This document shows positions 1-9,833 of a DNA stretch of 64,000 nucleotides, piece after piece (positions within the stretch are counted from its first letter, which is position 1; every line of letters starts with the position of its first letter). This DNA comes from Symbiotaphrina buchneri. Lineage: Eukaryota > Ascomycota > Symbiotaphrinales > Symbiotaphrinaceae. The position numbers were made by a program, and so were the translations under genes. Location: NCBI GenBank assembly GCA_001599915.1, contig BCIG01000006.1:248001-312000 (forward strand), in the 5' to 3' direction. The notes beneath the pieces are model-generated. The model saw only the letters and a list, made by a program, of their open reading frames with translations, was not told where the DNA came from and searched no databases.

Positions 1-308
1 ACTCTTGTTACTGGAATTCTTGGATAGTGTCCCAGTAGCCAGACGCATCCTGTATGCATCTGTCTCGAGTCTAGCAATATCATCACTGCTAATTCTATTC
101 AGCCTTGCACATCATGTGCCTCTTAACCCATCTATGCCCAGACTGCCTGGCATGCCTCGGTGGCCAGAATAACGCAGTCCTGGAGATGTCAATCCAGACC
201 GGTCCATTACCCGCAGGCCGGAGTACGGCAACTCCAATCATACACTATAGACATAGTGGTTACCGATCATTGTAGAGCCATATCGATTGAATGCCATTTT
301 CACCCGTA
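1..308. other. left-edge sequence without a recognised gene
   Basis: This stretch lies downstream of the SRP14 stop on the minus strand and probably holds its 3' untranslated region. Short open frames here overlap the SRP14 coding exon or look random. I see no RNA gene or repeat. Confidence 0.5.
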
Positions 309-830
309 TCACTCTTTTCCACGGCCATCTGTTCCAGCCTTTCGCTTCTTTGCCTTGGCCTTCTTCTTCCCACTACGGTCCCTCTTCTTCAGAGCGGACA
401 TCCCAGATTTGCAGATTTCCGCATACCGTACGAAGAAAGAATCTATCTCGTCAGGTTGGACGATTGTGGATAGTTTCAATTTTTCTTTCCGGTGTTCCTT
501 GGACTTCCCGTCTGTGGCTCGGATCAAAATCGGTAATGGCGATTCTGGGTGTAGGTCTGGGAATGTATCGATGTCACCGTTGCTGGTTGTGGCTTCGGTC
601 GTTGATGATTGTGACACTACTTGCTTTCAGTATATCAAGGCTTTCATGAGGCTCAATTTTGCGTACAGCGCTTTTGCGTAAGGAATACGGAGCCATGTTC
701 CTTCGACCTCCGAGAGTCGAAAAGCTGTGTTAGACGAGTGAAGAACTGCACGAATGACCCGGTCAGGAATGCGAGACAATCTTTACAAAGGTCCACTCAC
801 CTCATAATTGCTCAGGTGGCGCTCCGCCAT
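309..830 (-). CDS. SRP14: signal recognition particle subunit SRP14
   Basis: SRP14 is the small Alu-domain protein of the signal recognition particle; with SRP RNA it takes part in elongation arrest during co-translational targeting to the ER. Three exons read 830-801, 724-667 and 616-309, giving about 131 residues. The first exon encodes MAERHLSNYE and is followed by GTGAGT. The second carries LFDSRRSKEHGSVFLTQKR, and the third the long basic C-terminus with VRYAEICKSGMSALKKRDR followed by a Lys-rich tail. The frame is continuous across both introns (phases 0 and 1). The last exon alone has no ATG, so the upstream exons are needed. The gene is divergent from SGD1, with 175 bp between the two start codons. 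Family assignment rests on recognised sequence, not on an alignment. Confidence 0.92.
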
Positions 831-1005
831 GATGAGCAGCGTTTTGTGTATTCTGTGCGGGGAGGTGATGAGCAAGGGTTAGGGGGTGGGGTCTGTCATG
901 GTGTTGCGGAGCGGAGACACTCAGAATCCACTACGGAGCACTCCACAAAAAATGTTCCCAAACTTCGGCATGGCACTTGCACATGTTCTCTACTACGACA
1001 CCACT
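831..1005. promoter_or_regulatory. divergent promoter region SRP14/SGD1
   Basis: This is the 175 bp between two start codons that point away from each other, so it must carry the 5' ends of both genes. No TATA box is obvious. Co-regulation of the ribosome-linked SRP14 and the ribosome-biogenesis gene SGD1 is an inference from position only. Confidence 0.5.
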
Positions 1006-3645
1006 ATGCGCCGACCCCAAAACCATGGGCTGAAATTGCCTAGACAACTACTGGATGAAATAGGAGGTACAAGTCAGTCCGGACTCTTAGTTAAGGTTCT
1101 TTTTGCTCATGAAAGACTCTAGGTACAGGCGCTTCTGGTCGCAAAGGTGGGCGTGCTCAGTCTCGCAATGGCCCCGGCGCGCGGAAAGACCGTCGGAAGG
1201 CGGAGAGAGAACAGAAAAAGGAACAAAAAAGGCACCATCAACAAAGTCGAAGAGACAGACCTATCATAAATGGCCATGAGGGAGGGAGTGACAGCGCTGA
1301 AGAAACCCCAGAGCCCGCATCAAGGAAGCTTGTCGAGCCTCAAAAAGCGCCCGGGAAGCGGCAAATCCAAGAAGGAGAGCGGGAGCATGCGGTAAAGAAG
1401 AAGAAACGCCCTGCGGCTGATATTCCATTACGGTCACCATCTCCGGATGCGGCTCCTAAAATATCCCGCACCGTCAGAGACAAACTTGCCGAGGATGATG
1501 CAGAGATTGCGGCTTTGGAGAAGAAGCTTGGTCTGAAGGGGAAGAAGTCTAAATCGCTAGAAGATGACGGACTTGACTCTTTGCTTGAAGGGATCGATGA
1601 AGCAGTCGCTGGCTCACCCAGTGGAAAGAGGAAGCGGACAGAAGAGGAGGAGTGGTTGGAGAATAAAAGGAAGAAGGCTCGGGCAGCTAATAGGCAAGCT
1701 AGTCCTGGGGGTGAGGATACTGAAGAGGACTCTGGCCTCTCCTCTGCGGAGTTTTCTGAGGACGAGAGCGAACTCGAGGATATGGATATGGATGATTTAT
1801 CTGGGACGACCGAGGACGAAGAAGTGGATGATTCCGGCTTCGAAGGCTTCGAAGAAGAACAACCCCTGGAAACAACAAAAAAGACCCGCGAAAATCCATA
1901 TATAGCTCCAGTCACTTCTACATCAGGGCCACAACCCGCAAAGTATGTGCCGCCATTTCTTCGAGGAGCACCGTCTTCAGACGCTGAGGCCCTTTCTCGG
2001 CTTCGCCGCCAGGTTCAGGGTTTGCTCAACCGCTTGTCGGAAGCAAATCTTGTATTGATTTTGCGGGAAGTCGAAGAGCTATACCGGAATAATGCTCGCC
2101 AGCATGTCACGTCTACATTAGTGGAGCTTTTACTTGGCATAATTGGAGAGAGAACGAATCTAATGGACACTTTCATCATCCTGCACGCTGGGTTTATAGC
2201 AGCATTGTACAAGATCATTGGCACCGACTTCGGGGCGGAGTTCATACAACGTACCGTACAGGATTTTGATACGTACTATGCAGATGAGCAAGGCAGAGCA
2301 ACCGAGGAAAAGCAGACAGTGAATCTTATCAGTCTTCTGAGTGAACTGTACAATTTTCAGGTGGTGGGAGCCAACCTTATCTTCGACTATATCCGAATCT
2401 TTCTTAATGACTTGTCCGAACCCAACACAGAACTACTTCTGAAGATCATCAGAAATTCTGGTACACAGCTTCGCCAGGATGATCCCACTGCATTAAAGGA
2501 CATTGTCTTGCTACAGCAACAAGCGGTCAACAAGGTTGGCGAGGCTAATCTATCTGTGAGGACGAAGTTCATGATTGAAACAATCAATAACCTGAAGAAC
2601 AACCGCATGAAGACCGGAGTTGTTGCTTCCACCATCGTCTCTGAGCACACTGTTCGTATGAAGAAGATCCTAGGTTCCCTCAATACTCGGACTCTCAGAG
2701 CTAGCGAGCCCCTCCGGATCGGGCTGAAAGATATTAGAGATAGAGACAAAAGGGGGAAGTGGTGGCTTGTTGGTGCAAGTTGGAAGAATGAAGCAGAGGA
2801 GGAGCAGGAGAAAACTGAGTCGACAGTCTCGGTGAAGAACAAGCCCTCTAGTGATGAAAATGAACTAACCCTCGATGGCGCGGATGATCTGCTTCAGCTT
2901 GCTCGAGAGCAACGCATGAATACTGATGTTCGGCGCGCCATTTTCGTTGCCATAATGTCCGCCTCAGACTACCGTGACGCTCACTCACGTTTGTTGAAGC
3001 TCCATCTGAAGCGGGCTCAGGAAGTTGAGATACCCAAGGTGATCTTGCACTGTGCTGGAGCAGAAGATGTCTACAACCCATACTACACTCTGATCGCGCG
3101 GAAACTTTGCGCCGAACACAGACTTAGGATGGCTTTTCAGTTCAGTTTATGGGATCTGTTTAAACTCATGGGCGAGCAAGCGGATGGTAGTGTCGAAGAT
3201 GACGACGAGGAACGTTTGGATATGAGGCAAATAGTCAATCTGGCTAGACTCTACGGTGTGTTGATCGCGGAAGGCGGATTGAGCATTGGTGTCTTAAAGG
3301 TCAGTAATCCGAGTCGTCACTACAATCAGGACTAACATCAGCCAGACATTGGATCCAGCCTTCTTGCAGCCACAGACCAAGTTGTTCGTTGAAGTCATGC
3401 TTGTCACTACAATTCTGCACACTCAGCGACAATCGAAAGACAAACAAGATCAGAAGGCATTGCTAAACGTATTCACAAATTCCAAGGACAGTCCAGAAGT
3501 CACGACAACTCTGCGGTACCTTGTCAAGAAAGTCGTCAATAAAGCGGATGTGGTCAGCATCAAGGCCGAGAAAGAAACGATCAAGTGGGCATGTCAATTG
3601 ATAAACGAGTCACTCAGTACGAAAGCAACAGCAGGCATCATTTAA
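1006..3645 (+). CDS. SGD1: nucleolar MIF4G/MA3 protein Sgd1 (NOM1 family)
   Basis: Sgd1/NOM1 is a nucleolar ribosome-biogenesis factor with a MIF4G domain followed by an MA3 domain. Exons read 1006-1066, about 1129-3299 and 3346-3645, giving about 843 residues. The first exon encodes MRRPQNHGLKLPRQLLDEIGG, typical of the family start. The next 250 residues are Lys-rich and acidic. The MIF4G region follows from about residue 300 and the MA3 region from about residue 600 to 760. The second intron (GTCAGT to CCAG) removes an in-frame stop and joins the C-terminal exon beginning TLDPAFLQPQTKLFVEV. The first intron has two possible acceptors 6 nt apart (after 1122 or 1128); both keep frame and differ by two residues. 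Confidence 0.9.
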
Positions 3646-4353
3646 ATTACAGAACCTATATATCGGCAACGTTAACCCAGTCACGGAGCGTTACAGTTGG
3701 ACTCGTCAATATATCAATCCTACGGTGATCCCGAGAATACTCCGAGCATCCACATTGGGTCTGGCGCAATGACTTGCCCTTGTCGCCCAGAATTCGTCCA
3801 CTGCGTAGTCAAGAACCAGTGGTAGTCTGGTGAGTAAGTCCTAGGTATTGAGGGGACTGTGGGGAGGAGGATTAGGATGATAAAAGGGATGCTTCCGGAC
3901 CCGGCCAGGCCTGGCTTGATATGCCTGCCTATTCTCAGGACGCTGATTGGCCCAGAGGCTTTGGTGGCAGTTTCGGAACTACACTTCTCGCAGAACTCGT
4001 CCAGCTTTCAGGCCAAGGAAAAGGAGATGTAGATTAATGTCCGCTCGATGGGATGACAGTCATGCCCATTTAGAGTCAGAGGAACTGCGACAATGGATCA
4101 TTTGTGACTTTTCCATATTTGACTCTCCTGTATGAAGTAGACGGTGACATAAGTTTCTGGTGGCGGGTAAGGAAGTGTCGGCTTTTGGACTTTCCGCGAT
4201 TCGGTAACCGTAAAAGCTTCCCATCGCTACGTACGTTTAGCCGTGTCAATCAATCTTCAAAAACATCCCCAGAACCTCATATCTATTCTCCGTCAACCTC
4301 CGCTGTCCGTGTCGCCACCTCCTCAGTTCCCTCTCGCACTCTCTTTTGCAGCT
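3646..4353. other. intergenic SGD1-LPD1
   Basis: This is 708 bp between two plus-strand genes. It should hold the SGD1 3' end and the LPD1 promoter and 5' leader. The last 100 bp are pyrimidine-rich, as is usual for fungal core promoters. No gene, repeat or RNA is recognised. Confidence 0.5.
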
Positions 4354-6107
4354 ATGTTCAGCAGATTAATACCGAGGAGCACCTCGAGGTCGGTCTTGCG
4401 GCCCATCTCAGGTAGCTCTTCAAGTAGCTTCTGCCCTTCGACCTTCTACCTCGTAGACCGGCAGCGACGAGGATATGCATCAGAAGCTGGTAAGCGCAGC
4501 ACTCTTCTGTACTTGCTTTGTTACTGACGGTCGCCCAGATGAGAAGGATCTTGTCATCATTGGCGGAGGTGTCGCGGGATACGTTGCAGCCATCAAGGCC
4601 GGACAAGAAGGATTAAAGGTACGCCTCTCAATAGGATCCATGGAGAGGGAAGATGAAGTCTTTAACACTGCCCGACTAGGTCGCATGTATAGAGAAGCGT
4701 GGCACACTGGGTGGAACATGTTTGAACGTGGGCTGCATTCCCTCAAAATCCCTTCTCAACAACTCGCATCTCTACCACACTATCCTACACGACACAAAGA
4801 ACCGAGGTATCGAAGTTGGCGATGTAAAGCTCAACATCGCAAACCTTATGAAGGCAAAGGACACATCGGTAAAAGGCTTGACACAGGGTGTGGAGTTCCT
4901 GTTGAAGAAGAACGGTGCGGAGTACGTCAAGGGAACAGGGTCGTTTGTGAACGAGAATGAAGTCAAGGTCAACCTCACCGAGGGCGGGGAGCGGACACTC
5001 AGGGCGAAGAATATCTTTATTGCCACTGGCAGCGAAGCTACACCGTTCCCAGGTCTGGAGATCGATGAGAAGCGCGTCATTACAAGCACAGGTGCCATTG
5101 CGCTTCCCGAGGTGCCTAAGAAGATGGCTGTCATTGGTGGAGGTATCATTGGCCTGGAAATGGTATGAAAGGTCAACGTCAGCCGTTGGCAGGTCTGCCT
5201 ACTTACATGTCCTTGTAGGCCTCCGTGTGGTCCCGTCTCGGCAGCGAAGTTACCGTCATCGAATTCCTTGGTCAAATCGGCGGGCCAGGCATGGATGCAG
5301 AGATCTCCAAGGCTGCGCAGAAAAGCTTGACAAAACAAGGAATCAAATTCAAGCTCAACACTAAAGTTACAAAGGGCGATACAAGCAGCGATCTGGTCAA
5401 GTTGGATATTGAGGCAGCTAAGGGTGGCAAGCAAGAAACAGTAAGTCGTACATTCTGTTACCTGAAATGAATACTAACCCAAATTCCAGATCGAAGCGGA
5501 TGTTGTCCTTGTCGCTATCGGACGTCGTCCCTACACCGCCGGTCTGGGCTTGGAGAACATTGGTCTGGAGGTGGACGAGCGGGGCCGCGTGGTCATTGAC
5601 CAGGAATACCGCACAAAATATTCTCACATCAGGGTGATTGGCGACTGCACTTTCGGACCTATGCTGGCACACAAGGCTGAGGAGGAAGCCGTGGCTGCGG
5701 TGGAATACCTCACCAAAGGGTACGGTCATGTCAACTACAACGCCATCCCCTCGGTCATGTACACATACCCTGAGGTTGCTTGGGTTGGTCAGAACGAAGC
5801 GGATCTGAAGAGCCAAGGCATCAAGTACAAGATTGGCACCTTCCCATTCACCGCCAACTCCAGAGCCAAGACCAACCTCGAGACGGAGGGTCTTGTGAAA
5901 TTCATTGCCGATGCCGAGACGGACCGGGTGTTGGGTATCCATATCATCGGACCTAATGCCGGTGAGATGATTGCGGAGGGGACTTTGGCGATCGAGTACG
6001 GTGCAAGCGCTGAAGACATAGGCCGCACAAGCCATGCCCACCCAACGCTATCAGAGGCGTTCAAGGAGGCGGCCATGGCCACCTATGGCAAAGCCATCCA
6101 TTTCTAG
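4354..6107 (+). CDS. LPD1: dihydrolipoyl dehydrogenase, mitochondrial (E3)
   Basis: This flavoenzyme reoxidises dihydrolipoamide with NAD+ in the pyruvate, 2-oxoglutarate and branched-chain dehydrogenase complexes and in the glycine cleavage system. Exons read 4354-4489, 4539-4618, 4680-5162, 5219-5440 and 5490-6107, giving 512 residues, the expected length. Residues 1 to about 40 are Arg/Ser-rich, as in a mitochondrial presequence. An FAD-binding [10 protein letters not shown] follows, then the redox-active disulfide in [13 protein letters not shown], the NAD-binding [12 protein letters not shown], a second FAD motif at [16 protein letters not shown], and the C-terminal catalytic [14 protein letters not shown]. 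All key residues are present. The start gives a presequence of normal length. Confidence 0.96.
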
Positions 6108-6452
6108 ATGGAAAAGGGAGGGTGTACGAGTGAGGTTCTTTGTCTGCGCGTCCTGAGATGGCCTGCTTGAGGCAGGATGATCTGTTAATAATGGTTGTAC
6201 AGTATGCTAAAAAGCAAACTTAGCAATTCGAAATGATTCGAACCCAATTTCACTCAGAGTTGCTGCACGCTTGATGTTGCTTCTACGTCAGTTTTGGATC
6301 AAATGAGGCGACAAGACATGGTTGATTGTCCATAGAGGATGTTACTTGGTGGTTCAGGCAGCAAGAGACTACAGACAATGCCCACATAGATCGATCATGA
6401 TCCAACAATTACCCAGAATTGGGCCGTATCAAAAGCCAGCGCGCCAGCCCAG
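6108..6452. other. convergent intergenic LPD1 / Gly-Arg-rich gene
   Basis: These 345 bp hold the 3' ends of two convergent genes. I see no gene here. A B-box-like GATTCGAACC at about 6234 has no surrounding tRNA fold. Confidence 0.5.
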
Positions 6453-7040
6453 CTACAAGATGATGCACGCGTTCTCGGGAGCTTCGATGATGGTGATGCG
6501 GCTGCCCCTGCGCCTGCCTCTGTATATGGACGGATATCTATCCATGTCATAGTCATCGTAAGGGTCGTATGCGTCCATATAGCGGCGATCCTCCAAAAAG
6601 CGGCGATTCCGTCCCCTGCCGCGCCCCCGACCATACCTCCGGGGGGGATAATAATCGTCATCATCGCTGGCAGACTGTTAGCTGCGAGGATTAACCAACC
6701 ACCAGCAAGGCTGAACGAAGCCCGAGCTTCACCGTAGAGCCGGCCGTCTGTCCGGAAGAAGCAGGCCGGAAAGAACTCACTACATGCTCATACTACCGTA
6801 ATCCCTTCCCCTGCCGTATCCGTCGTCGCAGTAACGGTCCATCGTGCCCTGGTAGTCCCGGAAGCCACCTGGAGGAGGAGGCAGCGGAGGAGGCGGGATG
6901 CGGCTCATGGCTCCGTGGCCAAAGCCACCTGCACCGCCGTATGGCTGCATTGGCCCGCTACCGTAGAAGCGGCCAGGAGGGCCGTAGTTGTCGTAGCCCG
7001 AGCCATATTGGTTGGCTGTGTAAGGGCCGATAGCATTCAT
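6453..7040 (-). CDS. small Gly/Arg/Tyr-rich protein with CaaX-like C-terminus
   Basis: I do not recognise the family. Two exons, 7040-6781 and 6666-6453, give 157 residues. The intron has a GTGAGT donor and CCAG acceptor and joins a split TAC codon, removing an early stop. The first half is rich in Gly, Tyr and Pro and contains a PPPPLPPPP stretch. The second half begins with an acidic YDDDDYY segment, then an Arg-Gly track (RRYGRGRGRGRNRR), then repeated D-Y pairs and RGRRRGSR. The protein ends ITIIEAPENACIIL. The last four residues, CIIL, match a CaaX prenylation box with Leu at X, which in known proteins favours geranylgeranylation. There is no membrane segment or signal peptide. Reality of the gene rests on the clean splice, the biased but consistent composition and the ordered C-terminus. 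Confidence 0.7.
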
Positions 7041-7862
7041 TATGGCAGATGATCTGAACAGTATGAGGGATGTTCCTTCAGACGAGGGGTCCGAGTGGAC
7101 ATATAATGGGGCGGGCAGACGGCAACCAAAGGTCGCCTAGGCTGCCATCACGGAAAGGAACAAATATCAGAATGGACGAAGGACGGTAAAGGAAACATGA
7201 CGGGCCGGACCGGAAGAGACAGTCTTAAGCCGCCATAGACGCAGTACTTGGCATCGATCAATGATGAATCTGTGGAGTGGAAAGGTCAAGTGTCTCTCTG
7301 CCTTGAGAAAGGCGGAAGCACCGCGGGCAAACATTGCGAACAACTTTCAGAAAGCCATGGAAGAGGAGAATATTGTCTCAACAGTGACCATCGACGCCCC
7401 ATTGTGCTGTGCAGTCCCACGGATCTTCAGTGCCGGTGGAATCGGAATATGTGAAAATGCAGCCATCAACGCCCGTGTGCTATGCTTGACAAATAAAAAC
7501 ACAACATGGAGGGAATTGACAAGCAGGAAAAGGAGAAGCAAAAAGAGCCGATTGCTTCATGGGCTCGGCGCGAACAGGCAGGAGAGGAGCACGCCTTGCG
7601 AGGCAACCATGGTTTGCCATTGACGGCATCAATGGCGGTCTGGGTATAACGAGTCCAACAGCGGTCTATCCACCTGATGCTTCTGCCTGGATGTGCCTCT
7701 GCCTCCAATTCATCTTGCGCAAGAGAGTGAATGTCCGCCAGATGGATGTCCAATCCGTATACCACTGCTATGATGGCATTCGGGAGGGTGAAATGTATGG
7801 GCAGCATCCTAGGCCCAATCAGTGATGGGATGCCGCCTCATACAAACCGTCTTGTGTGTTGG

Positions 7863-7935
7863 TGGGCGGCAGATTAGTCAGCTGCCGCCCATACAAATGA
7901 TTTGGTCGCCGGCAGCTTATGCGCTGCCGACCAAA
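7863..7935. repeat. two adjacent GGCAG/CTGCC hairpins
   Basis: The first inverted repeat pairs 7863-7872 with 7882-7891 (10 bp, loop of 9). The second pairs 7901-7907 with 7929-7935 and 7911-7916 with 7923-7928 (7 + 6 bp, a 3-nt bulge and a 6-nt loop). Both stems share the GGCAG/CTGCC core. No function is known to me. Confidence 0.7.
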
Positions 7936-9300
7936 AGATGAACAGCATCCGAATAGCAAACACCTACGGAAGGGTGCAACACTGGGATTATTGAGCGATG
8001 AAGCATCCTTGCCGGATGAAATGCTCCTTCGCGCAGTCGAGTCTGGAACGTACTGATGATTCGAAATCAAGACGCACCGTCGAACATCGTACTGTCTCCA
8101 GTTGTATCAAGCTCGTTGGACCTCAGCTGCCAGGCGATCCTCTGATTAGGACTGCTACAATGCATGTCCCGTCCATGACTCGATTTCCTACCTTCCCGGA
8201 GCAGCCCAAGTTGAGGTTACTACGAGGAATACGTGACTGAGCAGTCAGGCTTGCCTGATTAGTTGCTACATGGGAGGCTTTGCTTGTGGAGCTCATCAAT
8301 TAGCAGCAAAGCTGAAGAAGCCTCAAGTGTCAAGTCCCAAGAGCAGGGTCAGATTCCTGTCCGTTGCAATAGTTCCGATTATGGAGTGACTGGAGGTCGT
8401 GAAGAGGCCCGGTCGATGAGGGTCAATTCAATGCTAAAGAGATATTGGAGTAATTGATCCGGCTAGCAGGGGCACGATACATTCCAGCGATTGTGGAAGC
8501 AGACCCATGGAAACAGGGGTACCAATGATCGATTTGGTCGCAGTGACATCCCAATATCCGCCACTGCCTTCATGTTTTACAAGAAGGGATCGATCAAATC
8601 GACCTATCAAATCTGAGAAATAAGCTACAATTTCTACCCATACCAGAAATGAACGAACAGCAGCAGCGACAGAGATTCGGTCACCGGGAAGCCAGTTCAT
8701 CCCATGCGGCAGAGGTTAAGTCAGAAGAGTATCTCAGGATGCAGAATGCTAATGTCAAGTGTCTACCACCTATATAAATCCAAAGAAGTCTAAGAGCTTC
8801 ATCTTCAAAATCCGTCGACTGATAAAAACAACCAGGTTGGCGGGTAACTGATCTAGGACATGCCCATTTGCCATCAATAGAGTAGGTAGGTAACTTTCTC
8901 CTTGTTATCAAACTCTGATGACCACTTGTGCCATCAGTGGTCGTCACAGTGCAGGTCTTTACCACTCTCCCACAACAATAAGAGGCAAAAAAAGCCAAAA
9001 AAAAGTCCTGTCCACGCCGCGGCACGAACCGGCGCCTCTGCTCCATGGTATCCTTATCACCTGACTTCCCTCTCCTTCCCTCCTCATCTTGAGCAACAAA
9101 AAGCTCAGTGCCCGACCAGCTAGCTGGTCGAACACCTACGAAAAGCCCCAGCATCGGGAACTTTTACATTTTTTTGGGTTTTCTTTGTTTTTTTGGGGGG
9201 TCCACGTGCCCACGACCTAGGCCATGGGGGGGCCGCTCCCCACTGGAAAAGTGTGGGAAAAGACTATTTATGTGTGTGTCGAGGCCTCGCCGGCAGGGTG

Positions 9301-9327
9301 GTGTCGTCGTGTCGTCGTGTCGTCGTC
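9301..9327. repeat. 8-bp tandem repeat (GTGTCGTC)x3
   Basis: Three perfect copies of GTGTCGTC stand head to tail. They are a minisatellite-like tract in non-coding sequence. Confidence 0.8.
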
Positions 9328-9833
9328 TGTGAGTGGTGGCATGGAGGGACTGGGTGGAGGTACAATTGGTATCGCCGGTTGACGGAGTACAGACTTGTAC
9401 AACCCCCGCCCCTGCTAAGATCCCATACTGAGTTAATTGTCCCTGCTTGCGAAATTTCATACCGGGGTTGGACGTGATGCCGTTATAAGGGGAGGGCTTG
9501 AACGCAGAATAGGGGATAGAAGTTGTAGGAGCATAATGAATGTAAAGTTCCTTGGATGTGATGAGCCAGCAGGTCCACAAAATTCAATATTGCAAGATGC
9601 AAGCCCCTCAAGGAACCCCTGGTGCTCCATTGGACATCTACGAACAACTGTGGGACTTCGTTTTGCAGGCCATGATCCAGGCCAAGTAGGTTTCGATGGT
9701 ACGAGATTGCATTTACTAGCTAAGAGGACACATCCGATACGCAAACAGTTACGGAGAAAGCCATAGACGATCAAGATCCTCCCACGAAATGGTAGCGAAA
9801 CAGTGAAGAACATGGAAGCCGAAAATCGAAGAC

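Larger units (their letters stand above)
7041..9833. other. 2.8-kb gene-free stretch upstream of the Gly/Arg-rich gene
   Basis: No open frame here has family resemblance, plausible splice structure or coding-like composition; the longest (about 157 codons, minus strand, near 8681-9154) has an unremarkable random composition. The stretch should contain the promoter of the Gly/Arg-rich gene and the 3' end of SLM1. It includes a pair of hairpins near 7.9 kb, poly-T/poly-G runs near 9170-9200, and an 8-bp tandem repeat at 9301-9327. Confidence 0.5.

Noticed and set aside
1340-1915. 191-codon Ser-rich open frame on the minus strand
   Set aside because: It is the antisense of the acidic, Glu/Lys-rich N-terminal part of SGD1; composition follows from the sense codons.
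4772-5434. 220-codon minus-strand frame
   Set aside because: It lies wholly opposite LPD1 coding exons and spans an LPD1 intron.
6232-6243. GATTCGAACC resembling a tRNA B box on the minus strand
   Set aside because: No matching acceptor, D or anticodon stems can be built around it.
8681-9154. 157-codon minus-strand frame in the large spacer
   Set aside because: No family resemblance, no splice support and an even, random-looking composition.
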